64,000 nt of DNA from Sedimentisphaera salicampi (GCF_002117005.1 NZ_CP021023.1:1178001-1242000); one strand, 5' to 3'. Shown: positions 19,353-28,453, counted from the stretch's first letter. Made by a program: numbers and translations. The notes: generated from the sequence alone by a model not told the origin.

Positions 19353-20030
19353 ATGATAAATAAAAAGCCTTCAAAAGCTTTTACAATGATAGAGCTTCTG
19401 GTGGTGATATCGATTATCGCCCTTCTGATATCGATATTGCTTCCGGCTCTTTCTCTTGTTCGCGAGAAGGCTTCAGTTGCGAGGGTGAATGCTGAGCTCA
19501 GGCAGATTGGAATCTGCATTGAGATGTACACCGAAGATAACGGCGGCAAACACCCTCCAACCAGAGAGGACTGCTCCGTTCGCTGGCACGACCACCAGCT
19601 CCCTCCCGAACTGGTGGAAGGGGGATATTTATCTCCGCCGGAAGAGAAGAGCGGGATGTCCGCGGGGATAGAAGACCCGTACAACAAAGGAAATACATAC
19701 AAATACAGAGCAGTTGGGGAGCTATATCAGAACGGCCGGTATATGGAAGATTTGAAGAAATCTTACCTTTACGTGCCGAAGGGATTCCCTGCTGAAAATC
19801 CGAGAAGCAGACCAGAGAGCGACATAAAATACACAAACCCGAATGTATCCCCTGTTACGTGGGTGCTCTACAGTCAGGGGCCGGAGTTTGATCAGTGGCA
19901 GATGATAAAGGAAAAAAACGGCCCAGTGCCGAGGCGAGTATGGTACGACAGCAAAGAGAGAAAAGGTGTGATAGTTCGAATGAAACTAAGAGGCAAGCCG
20001 TATGACCATATCGGCACATTCAAAGATTAG
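19353..20030 (+). CDS. Type II secretion/type IV pilin-like pseudopilin
   Basis: 225 residues with a prepilin leader and cleavage site: SKA^FTMIELLVVISIIALL, Glu at +5, then a hydrophobic helix of about 20 residues. The C-terminal globular part (RQIGICIEMYTEDNGGKHPP) is of the kind abundant in Planctomycetes/Lentisphaerae, where many copies exist without pili genes nearby. Its 3' end overlaps the next gene, the metal-binding lipoprotein, by 29 bases in another frame, so translation is probably coupled. The position inside a metal-uptake operon is unusual. Confidence 0.82.
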   Translation: MINKKPSKAFTMIELLVVISIIALLISILLPALSLVREKASVARVNAELRQIGICIEMYTEDNGGKHPPTREDCSVRWHDHQLPPELVEGGYLSPPEEKSGMSAGIEDPYNKGNTYKYRAVGELYQNGRYMEDLKKSYLYVPKGFPAENPRSRPESDIKYTNPNVSPVTWVLYSQGPEFDQWQMIKEKNGPVPRRVWYDSKERKGVIVRMKLRGKPYDHIGTFKD

Positions 20031-20862
20031 GTTAACTGCCGTATTGCTTGCTGCGGCGGCGATACTTTCCGCTCTGCTTTCCGGCTGCGGCAGCAAAGAG
20101 CAGCAGAAGGAAAAGCGCGCAGCAAAATACGCCTCAGCGAATTCATATCTATCTTCGGCTCTCTCGCATATTACTGGAGAACCTGAGGGAATAGTTAATC
20201 TCGTCCCGCCGGGTATGTGTCCCGGGCATTTCGATATCTCACCTTCGCAGGTGAAAGAGCTTTTCAACTGCAGAATCCTTTTCCTCTTTGATTTTCAGGG
20301 GAATATAGAGGATTCTGTTCAAAGGATTTCCCAAAGAGGGCTCAAGCTCAAGAAACTTAAAGCTCAGGGCGGTATGTGCCTGCCGAAGACTTACGAAAAC
20401 ATAATATCCCAGCTCTGCAGGCTGCTTGCAGAAGACAGCCCGGAAACAGCAGAAATGTATAAACTGCGGAAAACAAAGATTTCAGAGCAAATCGAGAAGT
20501 TCTCCGCTGATACACTTAACAGCTTCAAAGAGGCAGGGCTTCAAGGCAAAAGGGTAATATGCTCTGAGCATCAGGAAGCCTTCTGCAAATGGCTCGGGCT
20601 GGATGTTATCGCATCATTTTCAGGCCGCGATACAGTAACTCCGGCTCAGATTAACGAATGTCTCAAATCAGCAGAAGGCAGGCAGATCGATTTTGTAATT
20701 GCAAACAGACAGGAAGGCACAAAGCTTGCCGAGGCAATAGCAGAGAGAGTGGGGGCAAGAACGGCAGTTTTCAGCAATTTCCCCTCGCCTGATGCAGGCG
20801 GGCTCTCATACTTTGCAATGGTTGAGAATAATATTCGCTCTATTACGGAGGCCGGGAAGTAG
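20002..20862 (+). CDS. Metal ABC transporter substrate-binding lipoprotein (ZnuA/TroA family)
   Basis: 286 residues. Lipoprotein signal with lipobox LLSGC (lipidated Cys29). It carries the family metal ligands in altered context: PPGMCPGHFDISPSQV (His at about 76), then SEHQEAFCKWLGL (His at about 190) and a late Asp/Glu region. The His-rich loop common in zinc-specific ZnuA is missing. Ligand could be Zn, Mn or, given nikR next door, Ni; the sequence alone does not decide. First of three transporter genes (binding protein, ATPase, permease). Confidence 0.78.
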   Translation: MTISAHSKIRLTAVLLAAAAILSALLSGCGSKEQQKEKRAAKYASANSYLSSALSHITGEPEGIVNLVPPGMCPGHFDISPSQVKELFNCRILFLFDFQGNIEDSVQRISQRGLKLKKLKAQGGMCLPKTYENIISQLCRLLAEDSPETAEMYKLRKTKISEQIEKFSADTLNSFKEAGLQGKRVICSEHQEAFCKWLGLDVIASFSGRDTVTPAQINECLKSAEGRQIDFVIANRQEGTKLAEAIAERVGARTAVFSNFPSPDAGGLSYFAMVENNIRSITEAGK

Positions 20863-20864
20863 TT

Positions 20865-21668
20865 TTGGGGGCTGGGCTGAAAATCCGCAATCTCAGCATA
20901 AGAGCTTCGGGACGCGAGATTATCAAAGATATAAATCTCAGCATCTTTCCCGGGGAGTATGTGAACATTATCGGGGCTAACGGAGCAGGCAAAACCACCC
21001 TTCTCAAGGCCGCTGCGGGGCTTAAAAGGCCGACATCCGGCGAAATTATCTTCAATGACAGATCAATTTACAAACTCGGCTGGTGGAGAAAAACAAATCT
21101 CCAAAAACAAATCGGCTATATACCTCAGTCCGCTGAATACAATTCAGAGCTTCCCTTCACGGCAGGCGAGGTGGCGGCGATGGGCAGAGTGAGCGCCAGA
21201 CGGCTATTTGAAAGGCTCACCAGCGAAGACGCTGCCTGCGTGGATGAATGGTTAGAAAAACTGCATATCAAAGAACTAAAAAACCAGCCTTTCAGCAGCC
21301 TTTCGGGCGGCGAGAAGCAGAAGGTGCTTATAGCAAGAGCTCTCACCCAGAACCCCTCTCTTTTGATACTCGATGAGCCCTCTGCTAATCTGGATTTCTA
21401 TTGGAAAAAAGAAATCTCAAGGCTCGTGAAAGATCTGCAGAAGGAGCTTGGGATTACCGTGGTTATGGTGTCTCACGAGATCTCAGCAATCCCTCAGGAC
21501 AGCGATAAAACAATTCTGATAAGAGATGGGGCTCTTGCAGAGCAGGGCTCTTCTGAGAAGGTGCTCGCATCAGAGGAGTTCGAGAAGGTTTACGGCCGCA
21601 GGCTGAGGCTCTCAAACTCCCAAACTGAAGGATTCTTCGAGATTCCAGGCTTCAAGGCGGAGGACTGA
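20865..21668 (+). CDS. Metal ABC transporter ATP-binding protein (ZnuC/TroB family)
   Basis: About 267 residues. Walker A GANGAGKTT near residue 37, ABC signature LSGGEKQKV, Walker B LLILDEPSANLD and switch His in MVSHE. The likely start is a TTG at 20865, two bases after the upstream stop, with GGAGG and GGGAAG just upstream; no ATG is available at the N-terminus. It energises the permease encoded next. Confidence 0.88.
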   Translation: MGAGLKIRNLSIRASGREIIKDINLSIFPGEYVNIIGANGAGKTTLLKAAAGLKRPTSGEIIFNDRSIYKLGWWRKTNLQKQIGYIPQSAEYNSELPFTAGEVAAMGRVSARRLFERLTSEDAACVDEWLEKLHIKELKNQPFSSLSGGEKQKVLIARALTQNPSLLILDEPSANLDFYWKKEISRLVKDLQKELGITVVMVSHEISAIPQDSDKTILIRDGALAEQGSSEKVLASEEFEKVYGRRLRLSNSQTEGFFEIPGFKAED

Positions 21669-21670
21669 TT

Positions 21671-22486
21671 TTGGATTCATTCTTCTATTTGGTGATATTT
21701 GCAGGAGCGGTTGCAGGAGCGAGCACGGGCTTTCTCGGGGTGTATATCGTTGGTATGCGTATGCCGTTTATAGGAACGTGCATCTCGCACGCAGCCATGG
21801 CAGGCACAATCTTTGCCCTAATCTTCCAAATCAGTCCTGCTATAGGGGCGATTGCGTTTTCCCTGCTTGCATCAACTTCCATGGCAGCAATTCCGCCGGA
21901 GCGGTCCAGGCTCGATACCAACGTGGGCCTTGCGATACTCTTCTCATTCCTTCTCGGTCTCACGTTTCTCGGAGTAGGGCTTATGGAAAACAGCCGTTCA
22001 GAGATGCTGGGGCTTCTCTGGGGGAGCCTGCTTTTCGTACAGAAAGATTCCGTTGCAGCTATATGCGCAGCAGCCGTGCTGATTGTGATATTTGCGTTTC
22101 TTTTCGGCAAAGAAATGAAGGTTCTGCTTTTCAGCCGCTCGATCGCAGCGGCCACAGGCATCCACGAACGCCTTGTTTACTGCATATTCCTCGCCCTCTG
22201 CGGGATTACGATTTCCGTGAACCTGCAAATCGTGGGCGGGCTTATGGTTTTCAGCCTCATCACAAACCCCGCTGCTGCTGCGTATCAGGTTTGCAGCAAA
22301 CACAAAACCGTAATAATAGCAGCAAGCGGATTTGGTATGCTTTCAACCGTTTTGGGATTTTTAGTTTCATACTGGTTCGACCTGCCCTCCGGTGCGTGCA
22401 TTGTGCTTCTGAGCACGGCTGTTTTTGCAGGTGCTGCAGGCTGGAGAAGGATAGCCGAATCGGGCAGTTTCCTAAAAGCCGGATAA
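21671..22486 (+). CDS. Metal ABC transporter permease (ZnuB/TroC family)
   Basis: 271 residues with about eight hydrophobic helices and the ABC-3 family features (GMRMPFIGTCISHAAMAG near the N-terminus, SLITNPAAAAY late). The start is a TTG at 21671, preceded by GGAGG and two bases after the ATPase stop. It completes a three-gene transporter and is the last plus-strand gene before the convergent FecR gene. Confidence 0.88.
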   Translation: MDSFFYLVIFAGAVAGASTGFLGVYIVGMRMPFIGTCISHAAMAGTIFALIFQISPAIGAIAFSLLASTSMAAIPPERSRLDTNVGLAILFSFLLGLTFLGVGLMENSRSEMLGLLWGSLLFVQKDSVAAICAAAVLIVIFAFLFGKEMKVLLFSRSIAAATGIHERLVYCIFLALCGITISVNLQIVGGLMVFSLITNPAAAAYQVCSKHKTVIIAASGFGMLSTVLGFLVSYWFDLPSGACIVLLSTAVFAGAAGWRRIAESGSFLKAG

Positions 22487-22649
22487 TACGCTCATCTCGA
22501 ATCGCCCAAAAAAGCAGGAATATTCAGTCCGCAGAGTTCACATATTGTTCAGAATTTTGCGGCAAGCGGCAATTGATTTTTGGCCAGCTTTGGGTTTGTG
22601 CTTGATAGTCCGTGTTTATCTTTCCCCTGCGAAAAGGCCTGCACTTTCT

Positions 22650-22681
22650 AACCGCATTTCCAATCTTTAGGTTTTGCGGTT
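22650..22681. terminator. Possible hairpin between convergent znuB-like and FecR genes
   Basis: AACCGCA at 22650-22656 pairs with TGCGGTT at 22675-22681 around an 18-base loop, followed by TTTATC. It is a weak terminator candidate for the plus strand. Confidence 0.35.
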
Positions 22682-22696
22682 TATCTACCTTCCCAT

Positions 22697-24397
22697 CTAT
22701 TGAGGTGTTTCCAGTGTGATTCTCGGATCGCCCATGAGGCACCAATCGTAAGCCTGATCGCCTTCAGCATCGGTAATCATAAAGGTTATGAACCTTGTAT
22801 CTTCAACAGGCAGCGACACATCAACCGCTCCATCAGCAACAGTTGTGTTCTCCCGCGAATAACGAACCTCTCCGTCAAACAGCAGATACCAGCTCAATTT
22901 CACTTTCGCCCTTTCGAGAGTATTTTCAGGTATTCCGATTCGAGCCTCAAATTTATCCAGAGGTGCGAAATCCACATACTCCCGCATCTGTTCCAAATCA
23001 AAGGTGATCCCTGAGTTTGTGTGCATATAGACAGCGGGATGTTCTTCAGTGCCGTACTGAACATCGCCGAGGTTTAGCGGATAACACGCCAAATGAGGGC
23101 CGTATGGTTTTACCTTATACTGCCCGCGGTATTTAGGCCTTTCGCTTATGCTCGGGCCGTTGGCTGCTATGGTGAAGAAAATAGAGTTGGTCTCACTGTC
23201 CCAGCTGAATTTATGCCCTTCAGAATTTATCACCGCAGATTTGCCTGAGGGGACAAAAACCCCGTCTATAAACGGATTATCCGGCACTTTGTTGTAGCCG
23301 CTTTCGCCTTTTCTTAAACCTGAAACGCCTTCGTAGCTGGTTTCATAACTGCCGGTGTTAGGCAGATATCCGGAGCCTATTTTTCCGGTGCCGAAGCCGG
23401 TTCCGCCGCCTGTTATATCTGCGAGGTCTATAAATCCTTCACCTCGCCACATTATCCCATTTTCTTCAGTTATGTGTCGTATGAAGCTGAAAGGCTTAAG
23501 GTCTGTAAGCGATACTTTCCCATCTGAATCGGAAACATTTATTGCAGTTCCCCCTGTAACATCCATACTCACGCGGTCAAAGCCGTTCAGCGCGGCTACT
23601 GTGGTCTTGCCGTCGAAAACATGGAGCTCGGTATCTCCGTTGAGCATGGAATGGATGCCGAATTCTGTGCCGAGATCTACCACGTTGGTATTTCCCGATT
23701 TCACTGCAAACCCTATAGCTTTCTGAGGCACAGTGGCATAGAGCATACCATAGTCGAGGTCGATCCTGTCTTCTGAAACAATCTTGTATTTTGCAGGAGC
23801 CTCTATCGTGATAATCGCCCCGTTATCGAAAAGCATCTCAAGACAGCCCTCATCAAGCACTGTAGATTCTCTGGAGATAAATATATTCTGTCCGGAGGCA
23901 ATCTCTTTGCCTGAATTAGAACGTACATCCAGCGCATCGCTTATTTTGCCCACAGAAGTAGGGTTGAAATTTGCCTGAAAGATCTGAGGGATTGTAATTA
24001 TTGCTATAAGAGCAGCCACGCAGGCCGCAAAAAGATAAATCTTATACTTTGGAAACCTCTTTACATTTTTACTTTCAGCCTCTATTATGCAGTTTTCTGA
24101 GGAGGGGCATTGTTTGCCTTTTTTGCCCAGTGACGGGGCGTTTCGCTCCTCTTTGAGAAGCTCTTCAAACATCTGCTCTGTTATATTCAAACTGCTGCGT
24201 TCTACATCCATCAGCTCGGAAACACCGCTTGTGCGGAACCTGCTGTAGAGGTTCACAAAATCAATATATATCCCCCTCGCCTGCGCATCAGATTCGAGAA
24301 TGTCAGCGAGCTGCTGCTGCATCTTCTCGGTTGCTGAGCCGTCCAGATTGGCCAGTATCAGAGCGTATAGATTTATGTTTTGCCCGTTAGAGTTCAT
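22697..24397 (-). CDS. FecR-domain anti-sigma-like membrane protein (pair 1)
   Basis: About 566 residues: cytoplasmic N-terminus, one membrane helix (LFAACVAALIAIITIPQIF), a periplasmic FecR domain (GAIITIEAPAKY ... VVDLGTEFGIHS) and a C-terminal beta-sandwich of about 250 residues that resembles NPCBM/LamG-like binding modules. FecR-type proteins hold or activate an ECF sigma factor in response to a surface signal. Starting at the ATG at 24397 (GGCAGGA upstream) the gene overlaps the sigma gene by 11 bases, so the two are translationally coupled. No TonB receptor is nearby. Confidence 0.82.
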   Translation of the reverse strand: MNSNGQNINLYALILANLDGSATEKMQQQLADILESDAQARGIYIDFVNLYSRFRTSGVSELMDVERSSLNITEQMFEELLKEERNAPSLGKKGKQCPSSENCIIEAESKNVKRFPKYKIYLFAACVAALIAIITIPQIFQANFNPTSVGKISDALDVRSNSGKEIASGQNIFISRESTVLDEGCLEMLFDNGAIITIEAPAKYKIVSEDRIDLDYGMLYATVPQKAIGFAVKSGNTNVVDLGTEFGIHSMLNGDTELHVFDGKTTVAALNGFDRVSMDVTGGTAINVSDSDGKVSLTDLKPFSFIRHITEENGIMWRGEGFIDLADITGGGTGFGTGKIGSGYLPNTGSYETSYEGVSGLRKGESGYNKVPDNPFIDGVFVPSGKSAVINSEGHKFSWDSETNSIFFTIAANGPSISERPKYRGQYKVKPYGPHLACYPLNLGDVQYGTEEHPAVYMHTNSGITFDLEQMREYVDFAPLDKFEARIGIPENTLERAKVKLSWYLLFDGEVRYSRENTTVADGAVDVSLPVEDTRFITFMITDAEGDQAYDWCLMGDPRITLETPQ

Positions 24398-24929
24398 TCT
24401 GTCCTGCCATTTTCCTGCGAACACAATTCATTAAAAGCTTATGTATCCTTGCAAGGGCGTAATGGGTTGCCCTTGTAGATTTGGAGATCTTGGCTCCAAT
24501 GCTTTTTAACGTGAGGTTGTCTTCATACCTCAATCGAATTATGTCTTTATCCAGAGTTTTTAATTCTTTTAAGCATACCTCAAGCAGTTCTGTCCGCTCA
24601 TCAACAGGCTCTGCATTGCAGTAGTCCTGTTCGAGAAGCTCTAAAAGATTGCTGCTGAACTTTACTTTTCTGTTCTTGTTTTTCTTGTAGAAACTGAGCA
24701 CCTGATACTTTGCGATAGTCATTGCCCAGCTGCTGAAGTTCATTGTTTCCTTGTAATTAGGAAACTTCTTCCACATTACGGTAGTTACTTCCTGCATGAT
24801 ATCATCAGCATCGTTGCTGTTTGATACCATGGAAAGTATAAAAGCATACACACGTTTCTCGTGCTTCATAAGCAGCCTCAAGAAGCGGTTGGTATCTTCA
24901 CTGCGTTTGTCTTCATTAAACTTTTCCAT
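24387..24929 (-). CDS. ECF-type sigma-70 factor (pair 1)
   Basis: 180 residues with region 2 (NSNDADDIMQEVTTVMWKK; FSSWAMTIAKYQVLSFYKK) and region 4 (LDKDIIRLRYEDNLTLKSIGAKIS) in the order of the planctomycete/verrucomicrobial ECF family. It is paired with the FecR gene and probably autoregulated. The 190-base gap upstream is shared with the divergent paaK-type gene. Confidence 0.88.
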   Translation of the reverse strand: MEKFNEDKRSEDTNRFLRLLMKHEKRVYAFILSMVSNSNDADDIMQEVTTVMWKKFPNYKETMNFSSWAMTIAKYQVLSFYKKNKNRKVKFSSNLLELLEQDYCNAEPVDERTELLEVCLKELKTLDKDIIRLRYEDNLTLKSIGAKISKSTRATHYALARIHKLLMNCVRRKMAGQNEL

Positions 24930-25039
24930 TTCTCTGTATGCCTTTATCCGTTAGGGGCATTATTTTACAAAAAATATTTTGGATTTAACAATTTTTTTCT
25001 TTTTCTTGAGTTTTATCCCTCAATAACAATACCCTTTTC

Positions 25040-25068
25040 TTGATAAATACATTTCAGTTTATTATAAT
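25040..25068 (+). promoter_or_regulatory. Housekeeping promoter of the CoA-ligase gene
   Basis: TTGATA at 25040-25045 and TATAAT at 25063-25068 with an exact 17-base spacer, 52 bases before the ATG of the CoA ligase gene. Confidence 0.75.
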
Positions 25069-25119
25069 CTCTGAAGTTGGAGCATTGAAAATGATAATAT
25101 TATTAGTCTCGGTGCGGAA

Positions 25120-26424
25120 ATGATTTGGAACAAAGAAATCGAGCAGATGCCTCTGAATAAGCTTAAAGAGGTGCAGTCTGCCAGGCTTTCAAGGCTGGTA
25201 AAATATGTTTACCAGAATTCGGATTTTTACAGGGCGAAGCTGGATAAAGATGGCCTAAACCCCTCACACATCAACGGGCTTGAAGATATCGAAAAGCTCC
25301 CATTCACAAACAAAACAGACCTTCGAGACAGCTATCCCTTCGGCCTTTTCTCAACAGATGTAAAAAGGCTCTCAGAGGTGCATGTTTCCAGCGGTACGAC
25401 AGGAAACCCTACGGTTGTGGGCTACACAAAGGAAGACCTGCAGCTCTGGGCTACTGTAGTGGCGAGGTGTCTTTGCCTTGCCGGCGCAGAGCAGGGCGAT
25501 ATGCTTCAGGTGGCCTACGGATACGGGCTGTTCACAGGCGGGCTCGGCCTTCATTACGGCGGAATCGAGATGGGGCTTACAGTGATCCCCGCTTCCAGCG
25601 GCAACACCCAGCGGCAGCTCAAGATGATGCAGGACTTCAAGCCCCGAATCCTCGCCTGCACACCCAGCTATGCTTTGTATATGGCAGATGAGGCGCGAAA
25701 GTCCGGCCTGGATCCGGCAGAGAGCAGCTGGGAAATAGGCATCTTCGGGGCAGAGCCCTGGAGCGATTCTATGAGAGATGAAATCGAAGAATCTCTCGGC
25801 CTTTTAGCAACCGATATTTACGGGCTCAGCGAGATAATCGGACCGGGCGTATGCCAGGAATGCACATATAAAGACGGCCTGCATATATTCAGCGATGTAT
25901 TCTATCCTGAGATTATAGACCCTGCCACAGGAAAACAGCTCCCGCCCGGAGAAGACGGCGAGCTTGTAATCACAACTCTCACTAAGGTGGGGATCCCGCT
26001 TATCAGATACCGCACGAGGGATATAGTGAGTATGGATGTCTCGCCATGCAGGTGCGGACGCACCAGCCCCAGACTCAGCAAGATCAAGGGCAGAACTGAT
26101 GATATGATGATTATCAGAGGGATTAATGTATTCCCGTCTCAGATTGAAGATGTTCTGCTAAGCATAAGAGGCACTCAGCCTCATTATCAGATAATCGTTG
26201 ACCGTGCTTCTAACGGGATGGATACGATAGAGCTTCAGGTTGAGGTGGAGCAGCAGATGTTCTCCGATGAGATCAAGCAGCTCGAGGCCCTTGAGAGACA
26301 GATTAAAGAGAAGATGGATTCGGTGCTCTCGCTGGGAGTGAATGTAAGGCTCGTAGAGCCCGGTACAGTGGCAAGGAGCGAGGGAAAGGCTAAGCGAGTT
26401 ATCGATAAAAGAGGCCAGAGATAA
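25120..26424 (+). CDS. paaK: Phenylacetate-CoA ligase-like adenylate-forming enzyme
   Basis: 434 residues, the usual PaaK length. AMP-binding motif SSGTTGNPTVVGYT near residue 90, GAEPWSD near 209, YGLSEIIGPG near 232, and the C-terminal hinge RTDDMMIIRGINVFPSQIE near 328 are clear. It activates phenylacetate or another aryl acid with ATP and CoA. In many anaerobes this gene sits beside an ACT protein and indolepyruvate ferredoxin oxidoreductase, acting in aromatic amino-acid metabolism; the ACT gene follows here, the oxidoreductase does not. Confidence 0.88.
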   Translation: MIWNKEIEQMPLNKLKEVQSARLSRLVKYVYQNSDFYRAKLDKDGLNPSHINGLEDIEKLPFTNKTDLRDSYPFGLFSTDVKRLSEVHVSSGTTGNPTVVGYTKEDLQLWATVVARCLCLAGAEQGDMLQVAYGYGLFTGGLGLHYGGIEMGLTVIPASSGNTQRQLKMMQDFKPRILACTPSYALYMADEARKSGLDPAESSWEIGIFGAEPWSDSMRDEIEESLGLLATDIYGLSEIIGPGVCQECTYKDGLHIFSDVFYPEIIDPATGKQLPPGEDGELVITTLTKVGIPLIRYRTRDIVSMDVSPCRCGRTSPRLSKIKGRTDDMMIIRGINVFPSQIEDVLLSIRGTQPHYQIIVDRASNGMDTIELQVEVEQQMFSDEIKQLEALERQIKEKMDSVLSLGVNVRLVEPGTVARSEGKAKRVIDKRGQR

Positions 26425-26448
26425 TCCCGCAATTTTGTGAGGTGAATA

Positions 26449-26874
26449 ATGAAGATTACTCAGATTTCAGTTTTTCTTGAGAACAGAGCAGGAAGGCTCT
26501 CTGAGGTGTGCCGGCTTTTCGGCGAAAACAATATAGACATCAGGGCGCTGAATATTGCAGAAACCGAATCTTTCGGCGTAATGCGGGTGATTGTGAACAA
26601 GCCCGAGAAGGCAATCGAAGTTCTGCAAAGCAGCAACGTAACTGCAAACATAACCGACGTGGTGGCAGTGGAGATTCAGGACCGCCCGGGCGGGCTTGCT
26701 GAAGTGCTCGATACGATTACCGACAACGGGCTCAACGTAGAGTATATGTACGGCTTTATGGAAAGGCAGCAGGGCAAGGCGATTATGGTTTTCCGATTCG
26801 AAAAACCCGAAGAGGCAGCCAAGGTTCTCAGCGATAAAGGGCTGAACGTCTTAAGCAGTGATGTAATTCTTTAG
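26449..26874 (+). CDS. Tandem ACT-domain protein
   Basis: 141 residues made of two ACT repeats (ITQISVFLENRAGRLSEVCR at 3-22; VEIQDRPGGLAEVLDTI at about 75-91), each with the Gly turn used for amino-acid binding. It starts 24 bases after the CoA ligase with GAGGTGA as ribosome-binding site, so it is co-transcribed. It probably senses an aromatic or branched-chain amino acid; no catalytic domain is attached. Confidence 0.85.
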   Translation: MKITQISVFLENRAGRLSEVCRLFGENNIDIRALNIAETESFGVMRVIVNKPEKAIEVLQSSNVTANITDVVAVEIQDRPGGLAEVLDTITDNGLNVEYMYGFMERQQGKAIMVFRFEKPEEAAKVLSDKGLNVLSSDVIL

Positions 26875-26969
26875 TAAGCCCTGCCTCAAAGCAGCTTTTG
26901 CCCGAAGGCGAACAATATCGCCTCTAAACCACTACTAATAATTGATTTTGATTCAGTTAGGATTTATTT

Positions 26970-27731
26970 ATGCGCAGAATTTTTATAACTCTCGTTCTGA
27001 TCTCTTCAGCACTGCTTGCAGGCGGCGAGAAGGTTGACAAACTTATATCAAAGCTCGAGAAGCGTGCTGATTCTATCAGCTCATTTAGAAGCGATATAAA
27101 ATACACCATAAAAGAAGATAACGGGATTTTCAAGACTCAAACAGAGTATTCAGGCAGATTTTCCTTCTACAGAAACACTAAAGACGGGGAAAAAAGAGAA
27201 AAGGCGGCCGTAGTTTTCCTTACAAAGAAAAAAGATGACGGCAAGGCAAAGAAGGAAAAAAAGAGATACGTTTTCAACGGCGTATGGCTTGTGAAATTCG
27301 ATTATCCCCTCAAGCAGGTCTCCAGATTGCAGCTTGCACCTGAAAACGAGCCTATGGACACCTTAGACCTCCTGGCAGAGGATTTTCCGTTAGTGGGCTT
27401 CGGGAGCAGGGAGAAGCTCAAAAAAGACTATCAGATTAAACTGATTGAGGAGAATGATAAAAAATTCACCCTCAGCCTCAAGCCCAATAAAAAGAGCGAC
27501 AAGAAAAAAGAGCTCATTATTGAGATTGATAAGGAATTGCTTGTTCCCCAGAAGATAACCGCAAGGCTCAAAGATGAGAGCGAAACAATGCACATCAGCT
27601 TCAGCAGCGTAAAAATAGATGGAAAAATCGAAAAGAAGGATTTTTCCGTTGAAACTCCTCAAGGTTTTTCAGAGAATATAAAGAGATTAGAAAAAACCGG
27701 AACTAAATCAAAGGAAGAAAAAAATGGCTAA
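26970..27731 (+). CDS. LolA-like outer-membrane lipoprotein-sorting protein
   Basis: 253 residues with signal peptide MRRIFITLVLISSALLAGG and a long beta-sheet fold starting with RADSISSFRSDIKYTIKEDNG, split across strands typical of LolA/LolB-like carriers. It is rich in Lys. LolA ferries lipoproteins from inner to outer membrane; whether this paralogue does so is inferred from fold similarity only. It overlaps the flavodoxin gene by eight bases. Confidence 0.65.
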   Translation: MRRIFITLVLISSALLAGGEKVDKLISKLEKRADSISSFRSDIKYTIKEDNGIFKTQTEYSGRFSFYRNTKDGEKREKAAVVFLTKKKDDGKAKKEKKRYVFNGVWLVKFDYPLKQVSRLQLAPENEPMDTLDLLAEDFPLVGFGSREKLKKDYQIKLIEENDKKFTLSLKPNKKSDKKKELIIEIDKELLVPQKITARLKDESETMHISFSSVKIDGKIEKKDFSVETPQGFSENIKRLEKTGTKSKEEKNG

Positions 27732-28200
27732 AGCACTTGTAATATACTACTCACGCAGCGGAAATACCAAGCTTATGGCTGAGATGATCTCTGAAGCGAT
27801 GAATGAGGGAAACCTCGACACTGAATGCAAGGCTGTTGCAGATGTAACAGTGGAGGAGATGGCAGAGGCTGATGCTCTTGTGCTCGGTTCGCCAACCTAC
27901 TACGGCCAGATGGCAGGCGAGATGAAAAAACTGCTGGATGAGACTGTGAAAAGGCACGGACGCTTCGACGGGAAAGTAGGCGGGGCGTTTACGAGTGCCG
28001 TGAATGTTGGCGGAGGAAACGAAACCACGCTTATGGGAATCCTGAGCTGTCTTCTGGTGCATGGATTTGTGATACAGGGCGACCCTCAGGGCGACCATTA
28101 CGGGCCTGTCTCACTTTCCAAACCAAACGAAAGAGCCCAGAAGCAGTGCAAAAGATTCGGAAAGAGAATCGCTCAGCTCACCCTCAAACTCGCAGAATAA
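27724..28200 (+). CDS. Flavodoxin-family FMN protein (WrbA-like)
   Basis: 158 residues. FMN phosphate loop YYSRSGNTKLMAEMI at about 8-22, then SPTYYGQMAGEMKKLLDET at about 60 and a TSAVNVGGGNETTL loop, all as in WrbA/NAD(P)H:quinone oxidoreductase-like flavodoxins. It is shorter than full WrbA (about 200 residues). The ribosome-binding site AAAGGAAG lies inside the end of the upstream gene. It probably carries out two-electron quinone or redox chemistry in the cytoplasm. Confidence 0.85.
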   Translation: MAKALVIYYSRSGNTKLMAEMISEAMNEGNLDTECKAVADVTVEEMAEADALVLGSPTYYGQMAGEMKKLLDETVKRHGRFDGKVGGAFTSAVNVGGGNETTLMGILSCLLVHGFVIQGDPQGDHYGPVSLSKPNERAQKQCKRFGKRIAQLTLKLAE

Positions 28201-28223
28201 AGTTCCAAGCCTCTAATGGACTC

Positions 28224-28345
28224 AGGGGGGCGAGCCAATTGGGAGTTCAAAGCCATATCGCTGGACTCTCGTGTAGAGTGCAGCAGTAATCAGTTTTCCG
28301 CTGATTCGCTGCCCCTTCGGCAGATTTATTGCGAGGCCCCTTTAG
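28224..28345 (+). ncRNA. Candidate structured RNA or leader: three hairpins inside a closing stem
   Basis: In the 290-base gap before the FHA gene, three perfect hairpins follow each other: ACTCT/AGAGT at 28265-28279, AATCAG/CTGATT at 28288-28306 and CTGCC/GGCAG at 28309-28323. AGGGG at 28224-28228 can pair with CCCCT at 28337-28341 to close a multibranch loop. It lies upstream of the FHA gene promoter, so it is more likely the 3' end of the flavodoxin transcript or a separate RNA. Strand is uncertain. No known RNA family was recognised. Confidence 0.35.
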
Positions 28346-28424
28346 CAGAGCTTAAAATGTTAATCCGCTGCCGCTCTTGTTTTGCAGCCTCCCCGTTCAT
28401 TTAGCATTTTGAAATCATTTTTTC

Positions 28425-28453
28425 TTGACTTCACCGGTGTAATTTGAGATAAT
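28425..28453 (+). promoter_or_regulatory. Promoter of the FHA-domain gene
   Basis: TTGACT at 28425-28430 and GATAAT at 28448-28453 with a 17-base spacer, 38 bases before the start codon. Confidence 0.65.

Noticed and set aside
21778-22605. A 275-codon plus-strand frame
   Set aside because: It overlaps the metal permease gene in another frame, has a Cys/Arg/His-rich composition and no recognisable domain.
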